Assembly (NCBI RefSeq): GCF_000295955.2
Contig: NZ_ALXE01000021.1
Location: 124,001-188,000 of the forward strand
DNA length: 64,000 nt
Source of the DNA: Pantoea sp. A4
Lineage (GTDB): Bacteria; Pseudomonadota; Gammaproteobacteria; Enterobacterales; Enterobacteriaceae
Direction of reading: 5' to 3'
The position numbers and the translations under genes are program-made. The notes under the pieces are model-generated. The model ran no database searches and was not told where the DNA came from. It saw nothing but the letters and a program-made list of their open reading frames with translations. Shown piece after piece: positions 9,368 to 18,488 of the stretch (position 1 is its first letter; each line of letters begins with the position of its first letter).

Positions 9368-12199
9368 TTGAGATACCTTGTCTCTTTTCGTACCACGCTG
9401 AGAATTTCACGCTATCTGTTTCGCACGCTGGCGTTGTTGCTCTGGACGCTGGGCGCACTCTTAACCACCTTTTACATTATTAGCGTCTTGCATCAGAAAG
9501 AGAGCATGGTGCGACAGGAGTTTGCTAATAATTACGGCCAGGCGCAGTGGTATGTGCGTCACTCTGCGGATATGCTGCGACAGCTAAAGTTCATCAGTGA
9601 AAATCGCCTCACGGCGGACCCCGCGAATGATGGCAGTAACAAGTTTATCCAGCCGCAGATGGTGCCACTCTATGCCAGCGGTGACTGCACCCGCATGAGT
9701 GATACCTGGAATACCCCGCTGGATGCCCTAAGTGGCTATATTAATTTCTGGAAAAGTCACTTCTCTTCCGCTTACGAGCTGAATCGCATCTTTTTTATTG
9801 GCAGTGAAAGCCAGTGTCTGGCGGACTTCACCGTAGGCAGTAGCTCGGTAGATCGTGAAAGCAGCCTGAAAGAGTTGCGTGAGCAGCTACTCAACTACCG
9901 CAATAGCGGAGAGGACAAGCGCGATCGCCCCTATTATTGGGTCAGTGAAGGTAGCCAACCGGGCGTTGGGCACTTCTCCATCATGATGCCCGTCTATGCC
10001 GCCAATAAGCAGCAGGCGCTGCTGGGACTGGAACAGAATATTCGCCTGGATGAGTTTATCCAACCGGGCACTTTGCCCGTTGTGGCCACTATTATTGATG
10101 ATGACAACCAGGTGCTGATGACCTCACGGCGCGGTGGCGCGGGTTACACGCTGGACACCTTGCCGGATGATAAAACCTGGTTCGGCTATCTCGACAGCTA
10201 TCGCCAACTGGTGCTGAAGAAACCCCTTCCACCCTCTAATCTGAGCGTGGTGTGGTCGGTTTCCACCGATGTGCTGGTGGATCAGCTGAAGCTGATGATG
10301 ATTAACGCCGTATTGATGAACATCATCAGTGCCATGCTGTTATTTACCCTGGCCTGGCTGTTTGAGCGCCGCATGTTCCTGCCCGCAGAAGAGAATGCAC
10401 AGCGACTGGAAGAGCATGAGCAGTTCAACCGTAAAATCGTCGCCTCCGCGCCGGTAGGGATCTGTATTCTGCGCACCAGCGATGGCAGCAACATCCTGAG
10501 TAACGAGCTGGCACATAACTACCTGACGTTGTTAACCGAGGAAGATCGCCAGCGGCTGAATGAGATTATCAGCGGCCAGCAGGTTAACTTCGTTGATGTG
10601 CTGACCGGCAGCAATACCAACCTGCAAATCAGCTTTGTGCATTCGCGTTACCGTAATGAAAACGTGGCCATTTGCGTGTTGGTTGATGTCAGCACGCGCG
10701 TACAGATGGAGCAGTCGTTACAGGCGATGGCGCAGGCCGCCGAGCAGGCGAGTCAGTCAAAATCGATGTTCCTTGCCACCGTCAGCCATGAACTGCGCAC
10801 GCCGCTGTATGGTATCATTGGTAACCTCGACCTGCTGCAAACCAAAGCGCTGCCCAAAGAGATTGATTCTCTGGTCAGCGCCATGAATAACTCGTCCAGC
10901 CTGCTGTTGAAAATCATCAGCGATATTCTCGACTTCTCAAAAATTGAGTCCGAACAGCTCAAAATCGAGCCAAGGCCGTTCTCGCCGCGTGAAGTGATTA
11001 CCCATATTGCCGGTAACTATCTGTCACTGGTGATGAAAAAACGCCTCACCTTATACTGCTATATTGAAAACGATGTGCCGCTGACGCTGAATGGCGATCC
11101 GCTACGCCTGCAACAGGTGATCGCTAACCTGTTAAGTAATGCCATCAAGTTCACCCATACGGGCTGTATTATCCTCCATGCCTATGTGCATCAGGGGTAT
11201 TTGTTGTTCCGGGTGCGGGATACCGGGGTCGGGATTTCTGCCAGTGAAATCACGCAGCTGTTTGATCCGTTCTATCAGGTCGGGACGGGCGTGCAGCGTA
11301 ATTTCCAGGGGACCGGACTGGGGCTGGCGATCTGTGAAAAGCTGGTCAACATGATGGATGGTGATATTGAGGTCGACTCAGGTCCGGGCATGGGCAGCCA
11401 GTTTGTGGTGCGTCTGCCTATTTACGAAGGGCAGCGGCCGTCGTTGGCGCTGCTGGACGCGTTGCACGACAAACGCGTCTGGATTGAGATGCGCAATGAC
11501 TATCTGGCGGACTTTGTCATGCGCAGCCTGCAAGGGCAGGGGATCAATGCGATGCGTTTTGAGGGCAAGGGCGGCCCTGAAGATGTTCTGGTGACAGACT
11601 ATCAGCCTGATTCACTGCCTGAGCTGCGTGCATTGATCACCTTTAGCGGTGAGCATATTGATATGCCGCGCGAGGTTCAGCCAGGCCAGTGGGTGCATAG
11701 CACCGCGACGCCACATGAGCTCCCGGTATTGCTGGGGCGTATTTACCGGGTGGCAATTGAAGGTGACAGCGCAGGCTTTGCGCTGCCAGCCCCGGAAACG
11801 ACCGTGACCAACAATGACGATATTATGATCCTGATTGTGGATGACCATCCGATTAACCGCATGCTGCTGTCAGAGCAGTTGGGCACCTTTGGTTATCAGA
11901 TCAAAACCGCGCAGGATGGCGTTGATGCCTTGAACGTCTTGAGCCGCAGTGAAATCGATATCGTACTCACTGACGTCAATATGCCGAACATGGATGGTTA
12001 TCGTCTGACCCAGCGCTTACGTCAACTCGGTCATGCCTTCCCGGTGATTGGCGTCACGGCAAACGCGCTAGCGGAAGAGAAGCAGCGTTGTCTTGACGCT
12101 GGCATGGATAATTGTCTGTCGAAACCAGTCACGCTGGACGTACTGAAATCCACACTGGCCGTGTATGCAGAGCGGGTACGGAAAAGTCGGGTAGGATAA
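9368..12199 (+). CDS. rcsC: Rcs phosphorelay hybrid sensor histidine kinase
   Basis: Inner-membrane hybrid kinase at the head of the Rcs envelope-stress phosphorelay (RcsC to RcsD to RcsB). Order: N-terminal transmembrane helix (LALLLWTLGALLTTFYII), periplasmic sensor domain, second helix (MLLFTLAWLFERR), PAS-like segment, dimerisation/His domain with the phosphorylated His in ATVSHELRTPLYG, ATPase domain (NLLSNAIKF, GTGLGLAICEKL), ABL segment, and receiver domain with the phospho-Asp in LTDVNMPNMDG. The start is uncertain. TTG 9368 aligns with the E. coli start and has GGAG ten bases upstream, giving 943 residues (949 in E. coli). ATG 9302 is the alternative, but has no ribosome site. Confidence 0.95.
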   Translation: MRYLVSFRTTLRISRYLFRTLALLLWTLGALLTTFYIISVLHQKESMVRQEFANNYGQAQWYVRHSADMLRQLKFISENRLTADPANDGSNKFIQPQMVPLYASGDCTRMSDTWNTPLDALSGYINFWKSHFSSAYELNRIFFIGSESQCLADFTVGSSSVDRESSLKELREQLLNYRNSGEDKRDRPYYWVSEGSQPGVGHFSIMMPVYAANKQQALLGLEQNIRLDEFIQPGTLPVVATIIDDDNQVLMTSRRGGAGYTLDTLPDDKTWFGYLDSYRQLVLKKPLPPSNLSVVWSVSTDVLVDQLKLMMINAVLMNIISAMLLFTLAWLFERRMFLPAEENAQRLEEHEQFNRKIVASAPVGICILRTSDGSNILSNELAHNYLTLLTEEDRQRLNEIISGQQVNFVDVLTGSNTNLQISFVHSRYRNENVAICVLVDVSTRVQMEQSLQAMAQAAEQASQSKSMFLATVSHELRTPLYGIIGNLDLLQTKALPKEIDSLVSAMNNSSSLLLKIISDILDFSKIESEQLKIEPRPFSPREVITHIAGNYLSLVMKKRLTLYCYIENDVPLTLNGDPLRLQQVIANLLSNAIKFTHTGCIILHAYVHQGYLLFRVRDTGVGISASEITQLFDPFYQVGTGVQRNFQGTGLGLAICEKLVNMMDGDIEVDSGPGMGSQFVVRLPIYEGQRPSLALLDALHDKRVWIEMRNDYLADFVMRSLQGQGINAMRFEGKGGPEDVLVTDYQPDSLPELRALITFSGEHIDMPREVQPGQWVHSTATPHELPVLLGRIYRVAIEGDSAGFALPAPETTVTNNDDIMILIVDDHPINRMLLSEQLGTFGYQIKTAQDGVDALNVLSRSEIDIVLTDVNMPNMDGYRLTQRLRQLGHAFPVIGVTANALAEEKQRCLDAGMDNCLSKPVTLDVLKSTLAVYAERVRKSRVG

Positions 12200-12208
12200 G
12201 CAGGAAAG

Positions 12209-12237
12209 AAAAAACGGTGCGCGAAGCACCGTTTTTT
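12209..12237. terminator. bidirectional terminator between rcsC and rcsB
   Basis: Perfect 12-base arms AAAAAACGGTGC (12209-12220) and GCACCGTTTTTT (12226-12237) with a five-base loop serve the convergent rcsC and rcsB genes, with a uridine run in both directions. Confidence 0.93.
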
Positions 12238-12239
12238 TA

Positions 12240-12887
12240 TCACTCTTTTGGCTGGTTGGCACTGACCGAAGAGAGATAATTCAGCAGCGCGATGTCGTTA
12301 TCGACGCCCAGTTTCATCATCGCTGATTTCTTCTGGCTACTGATGGTTTTAATACTGCGGTTCAGCTTACGGGCAATCTCTGTGACCAGGAAGCCTTCAG
12401 AGAACAGACGCAATACTTCGCTCTCTTTCGGTGACAGACGTTTGTCTCCGTAACCACCGGCACTGATCTTCTCCAGCAGTTTTGCCACGCTCTCCGGGGT
12501 ATATTTCTTCCCTTTCTGCAACGCGGCCAGCGCTTTTGGCAGATCGGTCGGGGCGCCCTGTTTGAGCACGATCCCTTCAATATCCAGATCAAGCACGGCG
12601 CTCAGAATTGCGGGGTTATTGTTCATGGTCAGAACAATGATCGACAAGTCAGGATAGTGACGTTTAATATATTTTATCAGGGTAATGCCATCGCCATACT
12701 TCTCGCCCGGCATGGAAAGGTCGGTGATCAGCACATTGGCATCTAGCCGGGAAAGGCTATTAATCAGTGCTGTAGAGTCTTCAAACTCACCAACAACATT
12801 AACCCACTCAATTTGTTCCAGGGACTTACGAATTCCAAACAGAACGATTGGATGGTCATCGGCAATAATTACGTTCAGATTATTCAT
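12240..12887 (-). CDS. rcsB: Rcs response regulator, LuxR-type DNA binding
   Basis: Transcription factor at the end of the Rcs phosphorelay; in E. coli it controls capsule, motility, cell division and small RNAs, alone or with partners such as RcsA. The 215-residue protein has an N-terminal receiver domain with the phosphorylated Asp in VLITDLSMPG (D56) and a C-terminal LuxR helix-turn-helix (SPKESEVLRLFSEGFLVTEI). ATG 12887 (MNNLNVIIADDHP) matches E. coli; further upstream frame is not used. The rcsD stop is one base upstream, so translation is probably coupled. The C-terminus (SSVSANQPKE) is the only clearly divergent part. Confidence 0.98.
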   Translation of the reverse strand: MNNLNVIIADDHPIVLFGIRKSLEQIEWVNVVGEFEDSTALINSLSRLDANVLITDLSMPGEKYGDGITLIKYIKRHYPDLSIIVLTMNNNPAILSAVLDLDIEGIVLKQGAPTDLPKALAALQKGKKYTPESVAKLLEKISAGGYGDKRLSPKESEVLRLFSEGFLVTEIARKLNRSIKTISSQKKSAMMKLGVDNDIALLNYLSSVSANQPKE

Positions 12888-12888
12888 C

Positions 12889-15543
12889 TTATTGGTTACC
12901 TTGCTGCAGCAGCTGATTGACGTAAGTGTCAATGTCACTGGTGGTATTTTTAATGGTTGAATCGTCACACGACTTAATGTGGAGTTCTAACTTTTCACAA
13001 AGCTGTTTACCTGGATGCAAATTCAGCATGGCAAACACGCCCTTCAGGCGATGCGCTGTCTGAGCAAGCGCGGAGTAATCCTTTTCCGCTGCCTCAGTAT
13101 ACAGCCTACTTACATCATCCGGTACTGTCTCAGTAAACAGCTGGAAGTAGCCCCCGCTAAGCAGAGGTTCTGATGTACTGTCTTCTTCATTCCCCTCCAG
13201 TTCATCCTGCGCCAGTTGGGCTTCGATTAAGGTCAGTAATGCATCTTGCAGTGCAGAACTGAGGTTGAAATTGACGCGGAACTGCTTTTCATTCAAGGCA
13301 CTGGCCCCCGGTTCATCACCGGTAAGCAGTAAGCCCCAACCCTGCAGTTTCGCCGGTTCATCGGTCACGAGGAAATCATGCTGTTGGCCTGAAATTCGTT
13401 CATCTGACGTCAGGCAGCGCGCGCCCAGATGCTCCAGCTGTCGACTGACGATCTTGTGTACATCTTCCACCGCAATTTCCAGCAGTACCGTAATGCCTTC
13501 AAGCAGCTTTTCATCTTCCTCGGGCTGAGCGGGTTCTAAAGTCAGTGGAATTTGTAGGTTATAGCGCGTACCAATCCCCTGTTTTGCCACGATTTCCAGA
13601 CTCCCGCCCATGTGCTTACTCAGTTGCTTGCACAGGAAGAATGCCATCCCGGTGGGTTGGCCGTAACGATCTTTCTGCACGTCACCGAGGAACGGGAAGT
13701 CCATATTGCTCAGCTCTTCAGGGTTAAGTCCCTCACCGGTATCGATCAGCTGAAAATTAATGCGTTCACCGTTCGGGGTGGCGCTATCGATATTCAGACT
13801 GATTTTCCCCCACTGTGTAGTGGTGAGCGCGTAGTGCATCAGGGTATGCAGGATCTTGCGCAGTGCGTTGCGATCGCCAAAGCGTTGCTCATCTAACGGC
13901 AGATGATTGTTGACGATCAGGGCCAGACCTTTGCGGCGTAACAGAAGCAGGTGCTCAAGGGTGAATTCATCCAGCAGCTCTTGCAGGCTGAACACGGCTT
14001 TATCCGGCGCCCAGTCGTGGGATTCCAGTTGGTTCAGCAGCACAATATCTTCCACAAAGCGCTGGAGATATTGCCCCTCATTAAGAAGATCTATCACCTG
14101 CTCATTGTCATCATGCTGGCTGAGATGCACCAACTGGGCCGTCAGTTTCGTCAGTGGCTGACTGAGCGAGTCGCCCAGATGTTGCAGCAACTGCTGGCGC
14201 ATCTGGTGGTTGCGTTCCAGTACCTGCTGCGCCTTTTGCAGCTTTTTATTCACGATCAATTCGCGATCCTGATCGCGCATCAGGAAAATTTGGGTCTGCG
14301 GTGACAACATGCTGCGTGCATGGCGGATTTCATACACTTCGTTGTTAATGGTCGCCTGCAGTACCCCCTGGTTTTCGTCAGACATATTGACGATCTTCTG
14401 CAGATTCAGGTGCGGCAGGAGATGCTCGGCAATCTTATTACTCAGAATGGTACGATTACTGGCAAAGTCATACACCATCAGGCCAACCGGCAGGCTGGCA
14501 ACAATTTCGTCGTTTAAGCGGCGCAGTGAATCCAGCTCAGCACTTTGATTCTCATTGGGGCGCAGCGTCTGCTGGCGAAGCAGAGTAATCCCCGTGAAGG
14601 AGAGGGCAAACAGCAGGCCGTTGATAAACAGAGGCCACATCAGGTTGTGCAGGGTATCCAGCGCCAGGCTCAGTAACGGCACGCGGTACACCAGTTGCAG
14701 TGTAGTACCCGGCAGACTGGCACTAATTTCCAGGTTTGGGTTCGCCAACGTCACCTGCGTGGTGGCGTTGTCATTATCATCGCTGCTGAGTGCGGGGGCA
14801 TTGCTTTGGCGCAGTTGGAAGTTTTCCAGCGGCATGTTTTGCGGCAGGATGTCATTCACCGGCAGATCAAAGGCCACCACGGTAGCCAGATGCCCGGGCT
14901 GATTAAAGGTGGTGCGCAACGTAACGTAGTGGTCGTTCTGGAACGGCAAGTGGCGCAAGGGTGAGAAGCTTTCTCGCTCATCCAGTGCATTCGCCTGTTG
15001 TAGCATTTCGGCGCGGCGAGCATCCACCAGGCTATTGACCATGCCTTCTTTATAGCGCGTGGAGAGATCTTTCAACGGTAAGGTTGAAATCATGATCAGG
15101 CTATTGTCCTGACCATTCAGGTAGTACATCGACCAGGTCGGATTCTCTGCGCCCCACAGCGTATCGAGGTAGTTGGATATGCGCATGGTCATATCCAGCG
15201 TGCTGCTGTCATGTGAGCCGAAAATCAGGGCTTCCGTTTTCCGCCGGGTCTTTTCCAGATAATAGACGTCTGGGCGCAGACGAGTTTCCTGCAAGCTATT
15301 TCCCGCTGCACCGGTTGCACTGGTGGCGAGGTTTTCGTAAATCTGCCAGGTCGCGAAACGATAGCTATCGATGCGTTTTTGCAGGGAACGCGAAGCATCT
15401 GCCATGGTGTTACGTTTGTCCGCCAGCCAGGCATTGACGCTGTTTTGCACCATAAAGCCCAGTGCCAGTAATAGCACGAGGTTAAACACAACAAAGAAGC
15501 GTGTCACATTGCCGGATGTCATGGAAAACTTATAGGGCAGCAT
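12889..15543 (-). CDS. rcsD: Rcs phosphotransferase RcsD (histidine phosphotransfer)
   Basis: Membrane protein that relays phosphate from RcsC to RcsB. The 884 residues (890 in E. coli) show an N-terminal helix (FFVVFNLVLLLALGFMVQ), a periplasmic domain, a second helix near residue 300 (LMWPLFINGLLFALSFTGITL), a degenerate kinase-like region and ABL domain, and a C-terminal HPt domain with the active His in ALAQTAHRLKGVFAML. Start ATG 15543 has AGGAC 12 bases upstream. It is followed one base later by rcsB. The N-terminal half is less conserved than the HPt end, as usual for this family. Confidence 0.96.
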   Translation of the reverse strand: MLPYKFSMTSGNVTRFFVVFNLVLLLALGFMVQNSVNAWLADKRNTMADASRSLQKRIDSYRFATWQIYENLATSATGAAGNSLQETRLRPDVYYLEKTRRKTEALIFGSHDSSTLDMTMRISNYLDTLWGAENPTWSMYYLNGQDNSLIMISTLPLKDLSTRYKEGMVNSLVDARRAEMLQQANALDERESFSPLRHLPFQNDHYVTLRTTFNQPGHLATVVAFDLPVNDILPQNMPLENFQLRQSNAPALSSDDNDNATTQVTLANPNLEISASLPGTTLQLVYRVPLLSLALDTLHNLMWPLFINGLLFALSFTGITLLRQQTLRPNENQSAELDSLRRLNDEIVASLPVGLMVYDFASNRTILSNKIAEHLLPHLNLQKIVNMSDENQGVLQATINNEVYEIRHARSMLSPQTQIFLMRDQDRELIVNKKLQKAQQVLERNHQMRQQLLQHLGDSLSQPLTKLTAQLVHLSQHDDNEQVIDLLNEGQYLQRFVEDIVLLNQLESHDWAPDKAVFSLQELLDEFTLEHLLLLRRKGLALIVNNHLPLDEQRFGDRNALRKILHTLMHYALTTTQWGKISLNIDSATPNGERINFQLIDTGEGLNPEELSNMDFPFLGDVQKDRYGQPTGMAFFLCKQLSKHMGGSLEIVAKQGIGTRYNLQIPLTLEPAQPEEDEKLLEGITVLLEIAVEDVHKIVSRQLEHLGARCLTSDERISGQQHDFLVTDEPAKLQGWGLLLTGDEPGASALNEKQFRVNFNLSSALQDALLTLIEAQLAQDELEGNEEDSTSEPLLSGGYFQLFTETVPDDVSRLYTEAAEKDYSALAQTAHRLKGVFAMLNLHPGKQLCEKLELHIKSCDDSTIKNTTSDIDTYVNQLLQQGNQ

Positions 15544-16395
15544 CGTGTATCGGAGTCCTGCAATAAGCGCATAACCAGTCGGGCACTGGCAACCTGGTGC
15601 GTGGCTGAAGGGCGAACAACAGCACTGTGATTCCCATCGTCAAGCATTTACCCGTAAATCCAGCCGAGGATGGACCTGAAAGAATACCTGTATATCCCGG
15701 GATTGTCATGAGTGAAATCACCTGGGGTGATAACTTATCGTATTGATTTAGCATAGCATTACCTGCCTGGCTCACAACCATTCGTCACCCACCAGACCCT
15801 GAAACAGCCTGCGGCATTTGGCGGGCTGGGGAGGTGCACAGGCAAACGCCAGCGGATAACGCCGGGGGGATCATTGGATACGCTGTGATGGGGTAGTGCA
15901 TTGCAGTCTCTGGTGCAGTCATAGTTTCAGCTAAATCAAACAAACAGGTTCAAAGTCGGACAATCAGGTCACAGTGATGCTGTGGTGCATCAATATATTC
16001 TTCTGGTTTTTTCCGTGTCTAGCCGGAAGCCAGAGAACATTCTACCGTCTTTTTGATCGCTGCCATTTTTTTCCAGAACTTTCCTGGTCAAGCCATCATC
16101 GCTGCGTCACGTTGTGCCGAAGATAGCAGGCCGATTTCTCACGTTAATTCATCGGATGAAATACACTGAATGATATCTAATAACGCCAGCAGTAGCCTGA
16201 AATATACCCGGTGAATTTAGAGGGTTATTTGGTGTTGTAATGAGAGAGGGTTTTTTATTACGTCAGGCAATTAATTATGCGTTACTTTTCCATTTTGTGC
16301 TAATTTTAACAAATGGTGCTGGCTGTGGGGTGGCTTATTTTTAGTCGCGGTGAAAGTTTACGGTCACACTTCTCTGGTACAGTATTCAACAGGCG
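15544..16395. other. long non-coding stretch between rcsD and micF
   Basis: About 850 bases with no gene I can support. The only open frame of note (minus, 15530-15781) overlaps the rcsD start and has no recognisable family. The stretch must hold the rcsD promoter. The last 250 bases are AT-rich. In E. coli the rcsD-micF-ompC interval is shorter, so this is extra DNA of unknown role. Confidence 0.5.
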
Positions 16396-16488
16396 AAAAA
16401 AAAGCCAGGCACAAGGCCTGGCGGGAAAATAGGGTAAAACATATCATTCGGGGTGAATGAAGGTAATAATGAAATAAATGATGATAGC
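16396..16488 (-). ncRNA. micF: MicF antisense small RNA
   Basis: Trans-acting Hfq-dependent RNA that base-pairs with the ompF leader and blocks its translation. The minus strand from 16488 begins GCTATCATCAT, exactly as E. coli MicF, continues with a similar ATTA/ATTCA-rich pairing region, and ends in a terminator made of GCCAGGC and GCCTGGC arms (16404-16410, 16416-16422) followed by eight uridines (16403-16396). Predicted length is 93 bases, the same as E. coli. It sits divergent from ompC, its known position. ompF is not in the window, so pairing cannot be checked here. Confidence 0.93.
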
Positions 16489-16663
16489 GGGCTAATTGTA
16501 TTCCTACGTCACTACTAAGTTTTATCATTCAGTGCGAAAGGGGGTGTCTTGCTATCATTTTGTTTTTGTTGTGTTTTTTATATTCTTATCAAACTGTGCG
16601 ATATTTTTAATCCTTCCGTGCTGTTTATTAGCTCCTCTATATTCATATCCCGCAATAACTAAT

Positions 16664-16685
16664 TCGTATTTTGAAACATATATGG
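16664..16685 (+). promoter_or_regulatory. OmpR-type site upstream of ompC
   Basis: TATTTTGAAACATATATGG resembles the high-affinity C1 OmpR box of E. coli ompC (core TTTTGAAACAT). It lies 124-145 bases upstream of the ompC ATG in the divergent ompC-micF control region, a plausible activator position. The -10 element was not assigned with certainty. Confidence 0.5.
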
Positions 16686-16808
16686 ATATTTAGTAGCATA
16701 TTCGTGATAGATTATTGCTCGTCATATATTAACAATGGCTTGCGGCTGGATTTTAAGCGTTCAGTTAGCAGTGGCACACATAACAAATTTATAAATAGAG
16801 GGTAATAA

Positions 16809-17927
16809 ATGAAACGTAAAGTTCTCTCCCTGATGATCCCCGCTTTGCTGGTGGCTGGTTCGGCGCACGCAGCAGAAATTTACAACAAAGACGGCAACAA
16901 ATTAGATCTGTTCGGTAAAGTTGATGGCCTGCACTATTTTTCTAAAGACAGCGGAAGCGATGGCGATCAGTCATATCTGCGTTTCGGCTTTAAAGGCGAA
17001 ACCCAGATCAGCGATCAGCTGACCGGTTACGGCCAGTGGGAATACCAGGCTGCCCTGAACACGGCTGAATCTGAAGGCACCGCCAACTCTTACACCCGCG
17101 TTGGTTTTGCGGGTCTGAAATTTGGCGATGCTGGTTCTATCGACTACGGCCGTAACTACGGCGTAGCGTACGACATCGGTTCATGGACCGACGTTCTGCC
17201 AGAGTTCGGCGGCGATACCTATGGCGCGGACAACTTCATGTTCCAGCGTGCTAATGGCCTGCTGACCTACCGTAACAACAACTTCTTCGGCCTGGTCGAT
17301 GGCTGGAACTTTGCCGTGCAGTATCAGGGCAAAAACGGTAGCTCAAGCGAATCTGCTAACGGCCGTGATGTGCTGAGCCAGAACGGCGACGGCTGGGGTA
17401 TGAGCACCACCTACGATCTGGGTTCAGGTGTTGCGCTGGGTGCCTCTATGTTCCAGTCTGATCGTACTAACGAGCAGAATGGTCTGACCGCATCGACCGC
17501 TAACATCTCTGGTCGTGGTGACAAAGCTGCCGTGTATAACGGCGGTATCAAATACGATGCCAACAACATCTACCTGGCGGCAATGTATGCCCGTGGCTAC
17601 AACGCTAACCGTTTCGGCTCAAGCGATTCAAGCCTGTATGGCTTCGCAGACAGAACCGACAACTGGGAACTGGTTGCGCAGTATCAGTTCGACTTCGGCC
17701 TGCGTCCATCCCTGGCCTTCGTGACTGAACGTGCATCAGGCATCGGCAGCTACGGCAAGCAGAACCTGAAAAAATACGTCGATGTTGGCGCGACTTACTA
17801 CTTCAACAAAAACATGTCGACCTATGTTGATTACAATATCAACCTGATCAAAGACAACGACTTCACCGAAGCTGCGGGTGTCAACACGGATAACACCGTA
17901 GCACTGGGTCTGGTTTACCAGTTCTAA
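16809..17927 (+). CDS. ompC: outer membrane porin OmpC-type
   Basis: General trimeric 16-strand porin of the outer membrane, passing small hydrophilic solutes. The 372-residue precursor has a clear signal peptide, [21 protein letters not shown], with cleavage before [16 protein letters not shown]. The constriction loop L3 includes [13 protein letters not shown], and the chain ends in Phe (GLVYQF), the BAM recognition signal. ATG 16809 follows GAGGGTAATAA. Its position between micF/rcsD and apbE is that of E. coli ompC, which fixes the name over ompF or phoE. Expression is expected to be under OmpR-EnvZ. A strong terminator follows the stop codon. Confidence 0.95.
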   Translation: MKRKVLSLMIPALLVAGSAHAAEIYNKDGNKLDLFGKVDGLHYFSKDSGSDGDQSYLRFGFKGETQISDQLTGYGQWEYQAALNTAESEGTANSYTRVGFAGLKFGDAGSIDYGRNYGVAYDIGSWTDVLPEFGGDTYGADNFMFQRANGLLTYRNNNFFGLVDGWNFAVQYQGKNGSSSESANGRDVLSQNGDGWGMSTTYDLGSGVALGASMFQSDRTNEQNGLTASTANISGRGDKAAVYNGGIKYDANNIYLAAMYARGYNANRFGSSDSSLYGFADRTDNWELVAQYQFDFGLRPSLAFVTERASGIGSYGKQNLKKYVDVGATYYFNKNMSTYVDYNINLIKDNDFTEAAGVNTDNTVALGLVYQF

Positions 17928-17942
17928 TCCCCGCTACAAACG

Positions 17943-17974
17943 AAAAGCGCAGCCTCGGCTGCGCTTTTTTTTTG
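17943..17974 (+). terminator. ompC terminator
   Basis: Arms AAAAGCGCAGC (17943-17953) and GCTGCGCTTTT (17958-17968), followed by further uridines to 17974, 15 bases after the ompC stop. It may also act on the leftward 17986-18129 gene. Confidence 0.92.
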
Positions 17975-17985
17975 CCATGTTCGGG

Positions 17986-18129
17986 TTATTGCCCAGATGC
18001 AGGCCACTTCTTCGGTTTCGCCACCGATTGCGCGACTGCGCCTCCCTCAAATGCGACACCTGCCAGTGTAAAAGCGGAAAAGCGCAGCCAGTGTTGCCAA
18101 CCTTTGTGTTTGTTCTGAATATTGCTCAT
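17986..18129 (-). CDS. 47-residue small protein, unrecognised
   Basis: Short frame opening at ATG 18129 (MSNIQNKHKGWQHWLRF) with GGAGAG six bases upstream and ending at TAA 17986. The protein is basic at both ends, with a moderately hydrophobic middle (SAFTLAGVAFEGGAVAQ), possibly a weak membrane segment or signal-like stretch. I do not recognise a family. Support that it is real: a good ribosome site; a near-consensus sigma-54 promoter at 18162-18178, whose predicted start lies about 22 bases before the ATG; and the ompC terminator just beyond the stop, able to act leftward. Against: short length and no homologue I can name. Confidence 0.55.
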   Translation of the reverse strand: MSNIQNKHKGWQHWLRFSAFTLAGVAFEGGAVAQSVAKPKKWPASGQ

Positions 18130-18161
18130 GTGACTCTCCACGATTAACCCAAGGTAAACCG

Positions 18162-18178
18162 TGCAGAAATCGTGCCAA
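18162..18178 (-). promoter_or_regulatory. sigma-54-type promoter
   Basis: The minus strand reads TTGGCACGATTTCTGCA, matching the sigma-54 consensus YTGGCACGRNNNTTGCW at all but one informative position and keeping the invariant GG (-24) and GC (-12) with correct spacing. Transcription would start near 18151 and run into the 47-residue frame starting at 18129. No activator (enhancer-binding protein) site was identified. Confidence 0.6.
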
Positions 18179-18269
18179 ACAGATAGCTCTCAGAGACACA
18201 GTCCGGTGTGCGGGTTTGGTACACTGCGCCTCGCTTCAGGCTGGTGCAGCAGTACGCTTTTGGTGCATA

Positions 18270-18386
18270 TCAACGGCGGGATTGGCGTTTTCTGGCGAGT
18301 CCGTGGCGGTGACGCTGTGACCACAGACGCCAGCCACTGAACAACAACAATGCTGCGGCAATCGCCAAAATGACATAATAGATCAT
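18270..18386 (-). CDS. 38-residue single-pass membrane protein, unrecognised
   Basis: Opens at ATG 18386 with GGAGAGCATACG before it and ends at TGA 18270. The sequence has an N-terminal hydrophobic helix (MIYYVILAIAAALLLFSGW) followed by a strongly basic tail (RLWSQRHRHGLARKRQSRR), the layout of a small inner-membrane protein with its C-terminus in the cytoplasm. No family is recognised. It is divergent from apbE and just upstream of the sigma-54 promoter of the 47-residue frame, so the two small genes could also be read together. The hydrophobic-then-basic pattern and ribosome site make it a plausible gene. Confidence 0.5.
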   Translation of the reverse strand: MIYYVILAIAAALLLFSGWRLWSQRHRHGLARKRQSRR

Positions 18387-18488
18387 CGTATGCTCTCCAT
18401 TTACTACAGTGTGAATTGGGCAACAAGGCAGAGCGTTGCGGTGATAAAACGTGTTAAACAAGTAAAACTCAGTATTACAGGTGATGAA

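Noticed and set aside
15530..15781. 83-codon minus-strand frame overlapping the rcsD start
   Set aside because: Overlaps rcsD out of frame and shows no recognisable domain; an AGGTAA before an internal ATG is not enough.
16496..16693. 65-codon plus-strand frame in the ompC leader
   Set aside because: AT-rich hydrophobic chance frame lying over the ompC control region, with no ribosome site.
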